A stretch of 64,000 nucleotides of DNA. It comes from Tetrastigma voinierianum. Lineage: Eukaryota > Streptophyta > Magnoliopsida > Vitales > Vitaceae. The stretch spans positions 1-64,000 of the forward strand of contig JAEQBH010000193.1 of assembly GCA_016808115.1 (NCBI GenBank), given 5' to 3'. Within the stretch, counting starts at the first letter, position 1. Every line of letters begins with the position of its first letter. The position numbers and the translations under genes are program-made. Under the pieces are notes generated by a model. It saw only the letters and a list, made by a program, of their open reading frames with translations, searched no databases and was not told the origin of the DNA. Shown here piece after piece: positions 1-11,974 of the stretch.

Positions 1-1530
1 AGTAAACGGTCTTTTTCCCGCATTAAGTATCATTGCTCGGTTGAAATGCAAAGATGATCATACGACTGGAGGAGCCATCATATATGCAAAGATTCAGACG
101 GCGGCCACTCGGCTATCAGAGCTCAAGATGTGGCCGGTCCCACTGGGAGGATAAAGATGCCTTCAAGTCCCCAAAATGGTAGATAAGCATGTGCAGGAGG
201 GTGCACTCGGCTGCAGGATACGTGAACTATGATGGTGCTACGCCCTTTTGCCACATGGGCACATTTTCGAGGGCCTGCTTTGACTATCGTCGCTCTCTGC
301 TAATTTCTCTTCTTACTCCTACTGATGCATGCCATCGACTTTAATGGTTAAATGACGGAGGCCTCTCTTTGTTGACTCAACCTCCACATCGTTTTTCGTG
401 GTGAAAGATCGCGTAATGGAGAGCTACTGTGAGGATAACTCATCGTCACGCCGTGATCACTATCGCTGCGTGACGGGCCTCGCTTCCATTATGCTCGCCA
501 ACACGGAGGTGCAAGATGGTTGCTCGCTCGCGCATTTTCACCCCAATCTTCTTCCAAACGAGCTCAGCGATCACGCCTCGCAAGTGGTCAAGATGGTTTC
601 TCAATCTCAAACTATCCGTCCGGGGCTTACTCTTCCTGCTTTGTTTCCATATCCCGACGCCTAATGAAGAACCGGGTCCTCAAGGACTAATTCACGTCAT
701 AACTATAGGATCCGACGAACCGTATTGAGGAAATGAACCACCGCTTCTCGGGTGTGGGGATCACACAGCCGACGAGCCAAGCCCTCGCACGTCACGCCAT
801 GCAGATTTTTTGCTTGGTCCTTCCCATAGATGGCACCAATTGTTGTCTCTCGGATTCTCAGAGTCTCCGGATCGTCATGACATTAACCTAGCAACAAAGA
901 ATCGCAAAGAATGCCACAACTACAGGCGGCCGCCTCTCCGATGCTTAAGTTGTAATGTTAAATAGAGAACAGAATATGTATTTGTTTTTCAAGAGGCACC
1001 AACTGCAGGTGCCTACGCCTTGATCCATGTTCGTGATGACACTTTGACCCGCCCTCAGAAAGTGCTCGCCTACAGTGCAAAGGGTACACGGGCTCAAAGC
1101 CAGTCCCACTTACGGGGTTTCGATCCGCCTCGCTCAATACGGTGTTAGGCCAAAAACCATGGTACCCACAATACATTTATGTCCTTTAAATTCGACCTGG
1201 CGATAAAATAAGTGGATGAGCGACACGGGAGAGTCATAAATTGCAGATTACAATGTAATACTACAGCTTAACAAATGCCTTTTTTTTTTTTTGCCCTTAA
1301 GGCCTGGCTTAAGTAGTAATCAGGGAATGGATGTATGGGAGGTCCCATTTTCAAGTCCTTATAAAAACAAAATTTTACAACAATATAATGCAAAATGAAT
1401 AAATGTAAAAACAAAAAATGATAAGAGCTTTTTCCCTTAAACTATCCCTCCTATGTAAAAACGAACAAACACTCGTCTCAAGTTAGGTTCTAACATTGGC
1501 GGGCCTAAGAAATAAAGTCAAGGGGCATAA
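1..1530. other. Intergenic, no gene recognised
   Basis: The first kilobase is richer in G+C than most of the window, but its reading frames are short and I recognise no domain in any of them. A T-run and a small A-rich tract follow near 1270-1440. The segment may be worn transposon DNA. Confidence 0.4.
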
Positions 1531-1542
1531 AATTTTTTACTA

Positions 1543-1611
1543 GGGGCATTATAGCACAATTGTTAAGCAACTTACCTCACAATTTGAGATCCTTGGTTCA
1601 AACCCCATCAA
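1543..1611 (+). repeat. tRNA-derived SINE-like unit
   Basis: The segment carries both parts of an internal RNA polymerase III promoter in tRNA-like spacing. The A box is TAGCACAATTG at 1552-1562 and the B box is GGTTCAAACCC at 1595-1605, which fits the GGTTCRANYCC consensus. The arms do not pair well enough for a functional tRNA. A tRNA-derived SINE or tRNA pseudogene is the best reading; the 3' end is not defined. Confidence 0.45.
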
Positions 1612-1665
1612 AAGTTCTTAGGGTATTTGCCCCCCTGAGCTCCATGACGATATGCCTTTAGGTTA

Positions 1666-1763
1666 TAATACCATTTGTACTTACATGCATCCAACCATTA
1701 AGACATTCGATCTACCATTGGATTTTAATACCATTTGTACTTACCTGCATCCGACCATAAAGT
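1666..1763 (+). repeat. Two-copy direct repeat, 60-bp period
   Basis: A block containing ATACCATTTGTACTTAC, then TGCATCC and ACCAT, occurs at 1666-1703 and again at 1726-1763 with only a few differences. It follows the SINE-like unit and may be part of the same mobile sequence. Confidence 0.6.
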
Positions 1764-1779
1764 CACATCATCGAAATTT

Positions 1780-2729
1780 TCTCCTATTAGATGTGAGATG
1801 TAATAAGGTGATGTTTCATATATATTTTTGTTTTCTATCTTATATAAGAAATAATAGTAATAATTTCTAGAGAAAATGTATAATATTTTTGAGTTTTATC
1901 TTAAAAAGATAATTATTTTATTTTATTTTTAATTATATTAATGTGTCGGCTGCAGTGACTCTACCATTACCGGGCTTGCTCTGGCCAAGACGTGAGACCC
2001 ACCGTAACATTATAAATTTCATATCCTTACTACACTAAACTCAAGCCTAGTCGTGAATTAGTTATTTCCGAAAGACTTCGTGCTCTAAGACTGTTATTCG
2101 ATGGGATATATACTATGCTGTAATTAGTAATTAATTATCTAAACAAAAAAAAAACTCAAGCCCAGCTGAATAACATTCATCGCAACAAGGGCTGGGCTAG
2201 CCTATCACCACAGCCCATAAAGCTGGGCTCATCTTATGTTGTACGGGGCTGGGACTGAAACAACGCCTGAAATGCATCTCTTTAAACTTCGGATACCTAA
2301 TCAGGTTCGCCTTTTTTCTACGGATTCGGTTTTTGCCATTGATAATGGATCAGGTAAACACAAATTCAAGAGTTTCCTTTTAGAACTTTATGATTTTCAC
2401 ACGCATTTTCGTGAACAACAAATTATTTTCTGTTTTTCGCTTTTGTTGCTTGTTTGGTTGGTTACTTCGTAAATGGAAATGACGAGATTCAAAATGAAAT
2501 TGCATAATCAAGATTTCTCGAATCACATTCATAAACGCTGTCCCTGTGTTTTTCTAATAACTCTGGGCTGAACTGTGCGATATTCTGCTATTATCATCTA
2601 GGTTAATAGTTTGGATATTTAGCTTCATCATGTTGGGAAATATTTTATGGAAAATTCGTGTGTGGAATTTGCTTACTACTGAATTAATGGGGAAAATCGG
2701 TATTCTTTGATACTTTGGTGAAAAGAATT
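1780..2729. other. Intergenic, no gene recognised
   Basis: AT-rich sequence. An open frame of 78 codons at 2236-2472 shows no family motif, and its end is rich in Leu/Phe, as random AT-rich sequence would be. I see nothing that supports a gene. Confidence 0.4.
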
Positions 2730-3323
2730 AAGGTTATGTTTGGTTCTTGGGAGGTCGTAAGGAAAGGAAAAATGTTAAGATAAATGATTTTCTTATGATT
2801 GGTTGTACGAAGAATCTCAAAGAAATTAAATATGAATAAAATCATTTAAGTTGTGTTTGGTTTCTAGAAAGTATTAAGGAAAATAATTTTCTTATGTTTG
2901 GTTGTCTAATAAAAAATCTCAAGAAAATTCAAATATAAATAGAATTAATTAGGAAACTTGTGATTTTTAAATTATTTAATATCTATATTGATGAGTTAAT
3001 ATAAATAAAATTAATTTATAGCAAATGAAAATAATATGTTGGATTTAACTTTATTTTTATTTTTCTTCCCTTCTACTTGTCCTCTTTATTTTCTTTCCCT
3101 TGCATTTTCTTGTAAAATTTATGGGAACCAAACATGGCTTAGAGACTTACATACTTTTAAAATTTTTAATTTATATATCATGAGTTGAAATAAATAAAAT
3201 GAGTTTGAAGTTATTGGACACAATTCTAATTTTATTTTCCTTCTTTTTTTTTTCTTTTACATTTCCTCTCTATTTTCTTTCCTTTGCATTTTCCCTCAAT
3301 TTTTTGGGAACTGAACATGGCTA
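2730..3323. mobile_element. Nested MITE-like pair with TATGTTTGG termini
   Basis: Two left ends (AAGGTTATGTTTGGTTCTT at 2730, AAGTTGTGTTTGGTTTCTAG at 2848) are matched by two right ends in inverted orientation (GGGAACCAAACATGGCTT ending at 3140, GGGAACTGAACATGGCTAA ending near 3323). Paired outer and inner ends suggest one element inserted in or next to another of the same family. The interior is AT-rich with poly-T/CTTTCC tracts and no coding capacity. The same kind of terminus recurs at 11273-11586 and 11635-11974. Confidence 0.5.
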
Positions 3324-5834
3324 AATGTCTTTCAGGATGATGGGCACAGAATTGTACTATTAATAGTTTATTGACAACTGATTCTACATCTTCAGAAATG
3401 AAATAAAGTTTAAAATGCATAATTAAAATCTTTCAATGACATATTGAATCATCTCAATATGAGAAAGCAAACAAATGTATTGCTGGTAGTTCGTCTATGG
3501 AAATTTTACATATTTCAAAATGAAAGAGAGCATCTACACACTTCATCCATGTTCTCTGGCTCCCTTCTCTGTCCATTGAAACAAAAAGAATATTAATTGC
3601 ATCTGGTTTCTTTCTGAATTTGCTCCTAAATTAAAGTTTGATTACTGCTTGCTATCTGTGACTGTTTTTCTGGCAAACTAGCATCTCCTTTATGGTGTTT
3701 TTACGTACTATTAATTATCTTACATAAATTTTAAAAGCAATGCAAGAAGTTAGGCGCCTATTATTTTGTTGTCTTTCTTCCTTCATTGTCCTTTGGCTTA
3801 CCCCTTTCGCTAATCTGCAAGAAACTAGCTTGAAAAAAGGGTTGACCCCCTTCAATGACCAAGTCAACTATAAAGCACTCAAAGGGTATAATATTTGCTT
3901 TTTAGAGTGCCCTACAAGGGAGCAAAGAATACAAGAAAGGTCATCTGGTAATATAGGAGCCGTGACCTATTAGGGGAGATGACCTTGCTAGATGGATCTC
4001 TACTACATATTGCTTTGGAAAGTCTCACTCCATGAAATGATGATGGTGGCTTCACATATCTTAACACATTGCAATGAAGTGATCAATGGGCATCTCAGAT
4101 ATGCGCTACCTTAGCTTTTTCCATTTGTCAATGGATTATCTTACACCTATACCTATTATTCATTGCATCTAATCTAGATGAATGATGTCCTCTGAATATC
4201 TAATTCTATTTTTGGGCCACTTGTCCCATAGGGGAATTCTCCTGGTGATACAATTAGAATTGGAAGTGTATGGATTACTATGGAAGAAGTAGATGGTTAG
4301 CTTCAATTGACATCATGCTCTGGGACAGTTAGTTCTTTTGTTAAATTTCAGGCTGGGGTGCTCGGAATTGGCAAACTACTTAAATTCCAGTATTTTAGTA
4401 CCACTCAGTTTGAAACTTAATGTTATACTAGCGAGAAACTTTTCAATGAATCCTGCTTCCTTGCCCATTTTAGCCGCTACTGCTCTGCTCCCCTTCTTCA
4501 ATCTAATGGCTCACTTTTTGAAAATATGCCTTCAGAATAACCTTATTATTTAATTTGCCAAAGATGTTATCTTTATCTTGCTCCTATCGTTTCCGTACAG
4601 TTATGTCTCTTCTGATTATCTTCATGTTTCATTCAGGAGACATTTACTGAGAGCTTTATAGTTTTGTGACAGAGAAAAGCTTGTTTACTTTTTAGTGGAA
4701 GCTTCTGTTGGAAAACATTTGAAAGGGATGTTTTGGCCAGTTATGCATGAATACTACTGGAAACAACTCCTGAAGATTGCTTTTTTCATGCCCACATGGG
4801 CCACGGACCCTGTGACACTCAACAACAGAAATGGACTTCCATCAAGGATATGTTGCACTGCTTCTACATGACTTTGTTCTAGAAATTTGACTACATGGAA
4901 GAGATCATTCATGACAGCTAGATCAAAACTGATAAAGATTATGGATATTCAGCATCGATTCATACCCTTATCCATCTGGTGCTTTGGTTGAGGTGAGCTG
5001 GTAAGCTAGTTTCTTCCCAAACCTCTTTCATATAGTTGTTCTGCTCAGTGGAAAGGATTTTCTAATCCCATCTCTGAGAAAGAACAAAAGTCGATTGTTA
5101 AGTAGCTATATCTACCACCAAAGACAAGAATGTCCAAAAAAAGGAGTCTGTTTTTCGTACCTAAAAGAATACACACAAACACACATGGATAATATAGGTA
5201 TAAGGCTTTTAGTATAACTGTTTTGAATGGCAATGATAAGACATCGTATGGTTTAGTATAGATTTTTCATATTTGTTGAGGGAAAAGAATTAGTTCTCTT
5301 TTTTAAGTTGGAGAAAATGGAGCAATGTTAATTGGCTCTTTTATGTGTTCAAAGGAAAAATAAATAATTAGGCTTCCTTACCTAGGACAGACTTTTGTCA
5401 GAGATGAAGGGATACAGAAGAATTTCTTATGATCTTGAAGGAACAATTATAAGTAATCCAAATAAAGATTTTTCTTTGAAGAAAACTCAAGACACAACTA
5501 TGTATGTGCGTGTGTGTGTGTTTTGGGAGCCAATATCATCATCCATACTGTACTTGTCTTTGGTCATTGATAATGATCTCAACATACCACACAGAGATGA
5601 TGCTGGCTTACTGAATGCCTTCAAGCACTATCCTCTAAATAGCTTGGCTATACATATCTCTCTATAAAAAGGAAAAAACACTTAAAACAAAACAGGGAAA
5701 ATGAACCAACCAAACCTCATAAAAGCTCCTATAGAAAGCTAAATAATCAACCACCTTCTAGTTTTCACTGTATTGCTACAAGAAATTCTTTCCTTTATGT
5801 CACCTTCTTTTCTGTTCACTTGGTTGAGGAGATT
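3324..5834. other. Intergenic, downstream of the CLE gene
   Basis: Several short frames occur (for example 3740-3973, 4338-4553 and 5395-5667). None shows a recognisable domain, conserved start context or splice structure that I can defend. The last few hundred bases are probably the 3' untranslated region and downstream flank of the minus-strand CLE gene. Confidence 0.4.
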
Positions 5835-6119
5835 TCAAGATCTATTGTGGATAGGATCTGATCCTCTTCGAACTCTTCTTTTGCTTGATTGATTCAGGTC
5901 AAATTTCTTGTTCACAGGTGCAGCCTTTTCCTCTTTGCTCTGGTTCTCCATGGCGACTGCCTTAAGAGTACGTTGATTCTTTGCTGCTAGCATATGATAT
6001 TCCGGGCTCTGTCTGAGGGCAAGATCTATACTTCTCAGTCCAGATACTTTATCTGGTTCTACTGCTAAGAACCCTATGCAAATAAGAAGAATAAGCACTC
6101 TTTGAGCTCTAGAAACCAT
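5835..6119 (-). CDS. CLE45: CLE45-type CLAVATA3/ESR-related signalling peptide precursor
   Basis: This single-exon 94-residue secreted prepropeptide has the three-part CLE layout. A hydrophobic signal peptide spans about residues 1-27, with core LILLICIGFLAV. A variable basic linker follows to about residue 80. The C-terminal CLE box RRVRRGSDPIHN is at residues 81-92 (bases 5844-5879), followed by Arg-Ser. To my knowledge this dodecapeptide matches the CLE45 type and differs from the commoner RxVPxGPNPLHN type by Arg-Arg and Ser-Asp. In Arabidopsis CLE45 acts through the receptor kinase BAM3 to restrain protophloem differentiation in the root; the same role here is inference. The start is the only Met before the signal peptide, and the frame has no lesion. 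Preproprotein length is typical of the family. Confidence 0.9.
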   Translation of the reverse strand: MVSRAQRVLILLICIGFLAVEPDKVSGLRSIDLALRQSPEYHMLAAKNQRTLKAVAMENQSKEEKAAPVNKKFDLNQSSKRRVRRGSDPIHNRS

Positions 6120-7270
6120 GGTTTCTAGACCAAAGAAACAAGAAGATAGAAGTATTTTCTCTCTTTAGGGTAATGAGAGAATAAGCAGGTCTGCAATTGC
6201 AATCCTTCTGTTCTTATGAAACATTCCTGTAGATACACGCCTGTAATTTATCTCTTATGGGATCTTGAGGAAGCTTTAAAGCATAAAGCGGGGAGGGCCC
6301 CAAAAACACCTAGAGGAGTTTTAGATTCATCCCAATCATAAGCCTGCAATCTAAGCAAATTAAGGCTGTTATAGAAGAATCTTGCAATGATGGATAAAGG
6401 GGTTGGAACAAGACCCTTGAGAAGCTAAGTATCCTTTACATCAGTTCCCTACATCCCTATCATATGACTGCTTTTTCCTATTAAACACTGGCTCAATCCA
6501 CTTCTTGTAATCCTAACCCATCCTGCCATGTCACCAGACCAGGCTTTGCAAAGTATGCAGAGGAGGTTGATGCATACTTGCCTATGGAATATTGTTGGTA
6601 ACTTGAAATTATTTGTTTTAGCGTCCCCCAATTTTTGTTTTATAGAATAAAATTCGCCATTTATCTTTGGGCCTATGTAATATATTTCATTACAAATGTC
6701 ATCCATGGCCAGATGTCTGGAAAAAAAAAAACCAATTTCACTAGCATCCCAAACACTTGGCAAATTGAAATTTTAGATATATGGCACATGTAAAAAAAAT
6801 AAAATAAAAGAAAAGAAAAGAAAGAAACCAATATAAAGTCATCAAATTCCAAAACTCTTGCCAAATTGAAGTCTTAGGAAAAAAAAAGGTGAAGATTCAA
6901 CTATATAGGAATACTCCTTGAAAAATTATGCGCTTTAAGTATTATGCTCATTATAGGTGCAACTAATGGTGGGCAGATTCAATAAGTGTTTGTTAAATAA
7001 CTCGTTTAGCTTAGTATGCCTCATAATAAAACCAAGAGACTTTATTTCAAAAATATTTTTTACAAATTTATTCTAGGGGAGCGGATTTAAGTTTATTTAC
7101 TCAAATATGATGGGGCATCTTGGTAAATAACTGTTCCTTTGCTATTAAGGAAAGGGAGTTTTTTCTTTTTCTTTGGGGGTGACTCACCAAACACAAGCCA
7201 TGAGGCAGCCAAAGCTACAGCGGCTAGTAAGTCATATAAAGAATGCAAGGGAGGCAAAGTATTGGGAATA
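6120..7270. other. Upstream region of the CLE gene
   Basis: This is the promoter-side flank of the minus-strand CLE gene. The bases next to the start codon probably form its 5' leader. I could not fix a TATA box with confidence. Short minus-strand frames at 6449-6864 show no known domain, and A-rich tracts sit near 6720 and 6790-6830. Confidence 0.4.
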
Positions 7271-7278
7271 CAATAACC

Positions 7279-7380
7279 CCTATAAAAACCAAACACTTGC
7301 TTTATACCATTCTAAGATCTCCTCCACACTTTAGACTTCCAAGCTCTCTTCTCTATGCAATAAAAAACAATCTTGGTTTC
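7279..7380 (+). promoter_or_regulatory. Promoter-like block: TATA box and pyrimidine-rich leader
   Basis: CTATAAAAACC near 7279 resembles a plant TATA box. It is followed by a CT-rich leader-like stretch, then a 77-codon frame (7390-7623) that is Ser/Leu-rich from CT microsatellites and lacks a family motif. The block could drive a non-coding transcript or be chance. No known miRNA sequence was recognised downstream. Confidence 0.25.
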
Positions 7381-7623
7381 TTGTGCTAAATGTGTTTCTT
7401 TATGCTTTTCTTTGCTCTTTCTTTGGGCACCCTAGCTCTGAATCATCCATTCAATGATTCAAAAAAGAACCCCTTCTCTCTCTCTATCTCTCTCTCATAC
7501 ACAGTTTCTAGTTTGTTTTCTTGCCTCGTTTATCCATGTAGACCATCTTTACCTTTATTTCACTCTCACTCTCTTTCTCTCTCATACTGCATACAAAATC
7601 ACATGCATCTAGGAATATTCTAA

Positions 7624-8620
7624 AGCACAAGTTCTTATTCTTTATCAAACTTGGTGATGAGTTTCTCTAGTGTGATGGATAGCGAGAGTGATCTTGGCCC
7701 AGCCAAGACAACTCCCATCTTAGATGTGTGTTATTGATGACCTATTATATGCTTTTATTTATTTGTTTCTTTTTCTTTTTTGATAGGTAAAATGTTTTGT
7801 TTACTCTTTCTGTTTCTTTTTTTTTTCCTTCCAATTAAAGCAAAAGAATGATTGATTTATTGCTTTATACTATAATCCTTCCACAAGCTTCTGCACTTGT
7901 TTAGAATCTATGTGTAGCATGAGAGACAGGTATTATTTCATGGGTTCATTGACCCATTGATTTAATTATACATCTCAATTTCTTTGCACAGAAACTCAAA
8001 TGTGCATGAACAGGGATCAAACCTTGTACCTGAAAGATCATAGAATCAATTTTGCTATTGCATGCATGAGTGACATGTAGAGAAAATTATTCACTTAACA
8101 TTTCATTGCTAGGCATCTTTAAACGAGTATCTCTTAATAATGTCTATGAAAATTCAGGCACAGGGTACAATAATGTTAATATGCATTTGGGGAATAGGAT
8201 TAAGCTGTTTCAATACTAAGTTTTTATTAATAATGTCTTAAAACGCGCATCTCTTAATAATGTCTTATGAAAAATCACAGGCATGCAGGCATAATAATGT
8301 TAATAGCTTATAGAATAGGATTAAGATGTTTCCAATACCAAGTTTTTATTAACTTATTTATTTATATGTTTTTAGAATTTTGTAGATGCAACTGTTGATT
8401 AGATCTCAGTACCATTTCAGTGTACTGGTGGAATGTTGTGTCAGTTTTGCAGGACTAAGAAGAAAAATAGTGTAAAATTACAAGGATTGTGTAAAAAATA
8501 AATTTAGTCCTATTTTTTCAAATGCTAATGGTAATGGCACCCATAAAAGACAATGGGAATGACCCTTTGAGCTTAAAAGGTTGTGCTGCATGTAGGTTGT
8601 GAATAAAAGAGAGAGAATAA
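7624..8620. other. Intergenic with a short local duplication
   Basis: No gene is seen. The phrase ATCTCTTAATAATGTCT occurs near 8129 and 8249, each followed by related sequence including AATAATGTTAATA, so about 100 bp has been duplicated with divergence. Confidence 0.45.
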
Positions 8621-8624
8621 CAAC

Positions 8625-8838
8625 CCTGAGGCATAGTTTAGTTGGTGGAAGTCATTAGGCGAAAGTACTCCAAATTCATTATCGGCCTGCTCCTCTTAGG
8701 CCACTAGGGATTTTATCATCCTGCTATTAACTCGTTCCAAGAGGTTAGTCGATGTGCACACAAGCTCTGGCCTCCTGATATCCACCCCCATATCGTGTTA
8801 AAAATAAAAAGAGAGAGAGAGAGAGAGAGAATAACAGC
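8625..8838 (+). repeat. SINE-like element
   Basis: A pol III A-box-like TAGTTTAGTTGG lies near 8633. Further on is GAGGTTAGTCGATGTGCACA, running into CAAGCTCTGGCC near 8765, a phrase I associate with the 3' body of plant tRNA-derived SINEs. An A/AG-rich tail ending in (GA)n at about 8812-8830 closes it. No clear B box is left, so the copy is old. Confidence 0.4.
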
Positions 8839-9235
8839 CATATGCTTAGTGTAGATTGTTAGTTTGTTTAGCATCCCTTCTCTTGGTTTTGGATAACTGA
8901 AAAGCACAAAGATGGTCCTACTGTTGAGCCAATGCCAAATAAGGAAATGGAAAGGTGGTAGGTGGGACCTTTTACTTTGATTGTGTGGTACTTGGTAGGT
9001 ACATACTATTTATATATATTTTAAGGTTAATAAATTGCTTATTAGATATATATAATTTTGCATCAAACTTAGAGATTAAACGGAACTCGAAAATAGTCAT
9101 AAATTGCTACAATAAGAGGATCAATATTCATAGTTCTATTATGTTGTTAATTGAGGATATTTGGAAACATTCTTAGGCCTACATATTTATGAGTGTTGTT
9201 ATGTTTATAGAGAAACAAATAAAACTACATATTGT

Positions 9236-9900
9236 CTAGCAAAAAAAATGAATATGTATCATAGATTCTAATATTTGTCTGGTGAATTTTCTAAAGATGT
9301 TATAAATATTAGTTATGAAGACTATTGTGGCTCTCGTTGCAATCGCTTTTGTAATATTCCAATAATGGAATCTTCTTTCACAAAAAAAAAAAAAAAGGTT
9401 TGTTACTATTGGAATCTCAAGAAAACAGTACATGGAAAAGAATAGTGAAATTTACAAATAGTTTATAGATTTATTAAAAAGAAAAGAAGAAGTGTAGGAT
9501 GTAACAACTTTGTAGATTCTCGAGGTTGGTCTTAAAGCTCTATCTTTCTATAACTTTTCTTTAAGCTCCATAAGGATTCAGCCTCCAGCCTTAACAGTCA
9601 TTCAACTCAATACTGATAGTGGAATTGCTGCATGACCAGCCTCCACTCTCCCAACTGAGGTTGGATGACCACCAAAATTAGATTTTAAATTTTTTTTAAA
9701 AAAAAAAAAAAAGAAAAGAAGAAATCGTAACACAAGCAAAAGAAAAGAAAAGAAAAGAAAGCAAAGATGAGTTGGTTTCTGTTATCTTCGAAGCATTCTC
9801 CATTTGTTAGCTCTTTTTCTTTCCCCCACTTTATTATCTATATGATACTTAATTATAAAAATTAAGATAATTATTTAAAACTGTACCGATCTGCTGTTTG
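9236..9900. other. Intergenic with A-rich tracts
   Basis: Poly-A or A/G-rich tracts occur near 9380, 9690-9760. No gene or domain is recognised. Confidence 0.4.
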
Positions 9901-9904
9901 TGTT

Positions 9905-10039
9905 CAAATTACAGCAACCAAACTCCAATTCCCCCTTAGGGCCATTGAGGTTTACTCTATAGTTAACTGTAGGACCCCACGAGATTAATCGAAGTGTGAG
10001 CAAGCTGGTTTAAACATTCACGATTATCCAAAAAAAAAT
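9905..10039 (+). repeat. SINE-like 3' fragment
   Basis: GATTAATCGAAGTGTGAGC, followed by AAGCTGG and then an A9 tail (about 9982-10039), parallels the 3' part of the SINE-like copy at 8625-8838. Only the tail half is recognisable. Confidence 0.35.
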
Positions 10040-11272
10040 TGCAGGAACCAAAATCTTCAACCAGTATGAGGGTAGCATGCTGAAGGTTGAACCATTATTA
10101 AAGAGATTTAATGGCCCAGAGTGTCTGCATCTGCAGGTAAGTTTCTCTATCAACTTGTTCTAAAGGGAAGACAAAACTGTGAACTACAATCAGAATGTCC
10201 CCAAAACATATGTATTAAAGGAGATGCTTCCTTGTTCTACTTTAAGATTGTTCTCTTAGATCATACTCTTAATTAAAGAGAAAAAGATAGAAAGAATAAA
10301 TCAAGCCATGTGTAATTGAGAATATATGCTTCCTACTTTATCAGAGATCTTTAACTACTCCACTTGATTCACGTCCAACATTCTTACTGATTATTAAAAA
10401 TATCTGGGGATTGGTAACTTGAAATTTTTTTCAGGATATAGCATGTGTCAGATCATATTTAGATTCAATAATAAAATATTTATGAATATGAATATATATA
10501 ATACACCTTGTTGTAGACACGTCGGAGGAAGCTGATACATGTACCAAATACCAAAATGTGGTTATCAAATTCCAAAATTTTACTACTATTCTAGTTTAGC
10601 AATGAATATTTCTTTGAGGGGAACATACAAAACGAAAATATTTTTAAAAAATGGTTTTCTTTTTTAAAAATACAAACCCTTTTTTAGATTTAGATGTATG
10701 TTTGATTATTTTTTTAATTAAGGTTTTTTGGGAGAACTATTTAAAAAAAAAAAACAATTGTAAATAAGGAGATTGAAAATAATTATGTATTTTTAAAATA
10801 TCTTGAAATATGTAATAAATCTTAAATGGGTTTTTGTTTTAGATTAAAAAAAAATTACTTCTAAAAAATTATTCCCAGTTACTGTTTTTTATAATTGTTT
10901 AAATCCAATTTTTTAAAATCGATTGATGACTAAACTCAAAAGTTACGTCTATTCAAGTAAACCGATAGTCGAACCGTAGTTGAACCTGATGTTATAAATA
11001 AATAATTACTATATTATTAAAATTAAACAATTGTAACCTATTTGATCGGGTTCAACCATCGGTACGCTGTGATAACGCTTGTTCGATCGGTTCAATCACC
11101 GGTTTGATCGGTTTAAAACTGGTTCAAAGAAAAATGGTTTTTCCTTTAAATTGAACCGGTTTTGTTACTGGTTTATGGTTTAAGCGATTGAACCTACCAA
11201 TCTAGTTATGTTTTTAAAACATCGTTTAAAGAACCAGTTGAAGCCTAAAAATTTCTTTTTTTTTTCCTTTGC
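10040..11272. other. AT-rich intergenic DNA with a degenerate inverted-repeat element
   Basis: No gene is seen. Around 10905-11225 the sequence repeats variants of GATCGGTTCAACC and AACCGGT in both orientations, between ends related to TTTTTAAAACATCG. This looks like an old non-autonomous DNA transposon, but its ends are not clean. Confidence 0.3.
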
Positions 11273-11586
11273 GTTATATTTGGTTCCTAGAAAATTTAAG
11301 GAAAATGCAAAAAAAAAGAAAATAAGAAGGAAAAGTAAAAAAAAAAGAAAAAGAAAAAAAAAGTGAAGCTAGACACAATGTATTATTTTTATTTGTTATT
11401 TCAAATCAATTTTATTTATTTTAACTTATAAAGATTAGATAATTTAAAAATATGTAAGTATTCAAGAATTTTTATTTATATTTGATTTTCCTTAAAAATT
11501 TTCATTGGATAACTAAACAAAAAAATTTATTTTCCTTAATTTATTTTTCTTTTCTTGGTACTTTATAGGGAATCAAACACAACCTT
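11273..11586. mobile_element. MITE-like element
   Basis: Left end TTATATTTGGTTCCTAG and right end AGGGAATCAAACACAACC are roughly inverted to each other. The interior is AT-rich and non-coding, with A-rich and CTT-rich tracts. It belongs with the elements at 2730-3323. Confidence 0.45.
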
Positions 11587-11634
11587 GTGTTTCTTCTCAT
11601 GCATTTTGAAATCAATAGAGTCTTAATGAAAACT

Positions 11635-11974
11635 AAGGCTCCGTCTAGAATCTTGAAAATGCAAGGGAAAGAAAAAAAAAAAACTTAAGAAGATGATTTC
11701 TCATGTTTGATTTTATTATGAAAAAAAAAATCAAATATAATCAAAATACAATAAAATTTTATATATTTTAAAATTTTTAGTCCTTATTTAATAAAAAAAA
11801 ACAAACAAATAAGTTTGAATAAATATATATAATTAAGTTATTAAGTTAAAATATTTTTTATTTTCTTTCAAATTTTCCGTTTCTTCTACTTTTATTTTCT
11901 ATTTTTCTTTTCTTTATATTTTTTTTCTTTTCTATTTTTTTCCTTTGTATTTTTCTAGTTCCAAACAAAGCCTT
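11635..11974. mobile_element. MITE-like element
   Basis: The left end AAGGCTCCGTCTAGAATC and the right end, read as its complement AAGGCTTTGTTTGGAACTAG, form imperfect terminal inverted repeats. The interior is AT-rich and non-coding. It lies about 50 bp from the previous MITE-like copy. Confidence 0.5.

Noticed and set aside
958..1176. Minus-strand frame with several Cys and His residues as a zinc-finger protein
   Set aside because: Spacing fits no zinc-finger class and the frame is short.
7690..7740. CAGCCAAG-containing stretch as a miR169-like precursor
   Set aside because: Only the first eight bases agree with the miR169 start, and no complementary arm was found nearby.
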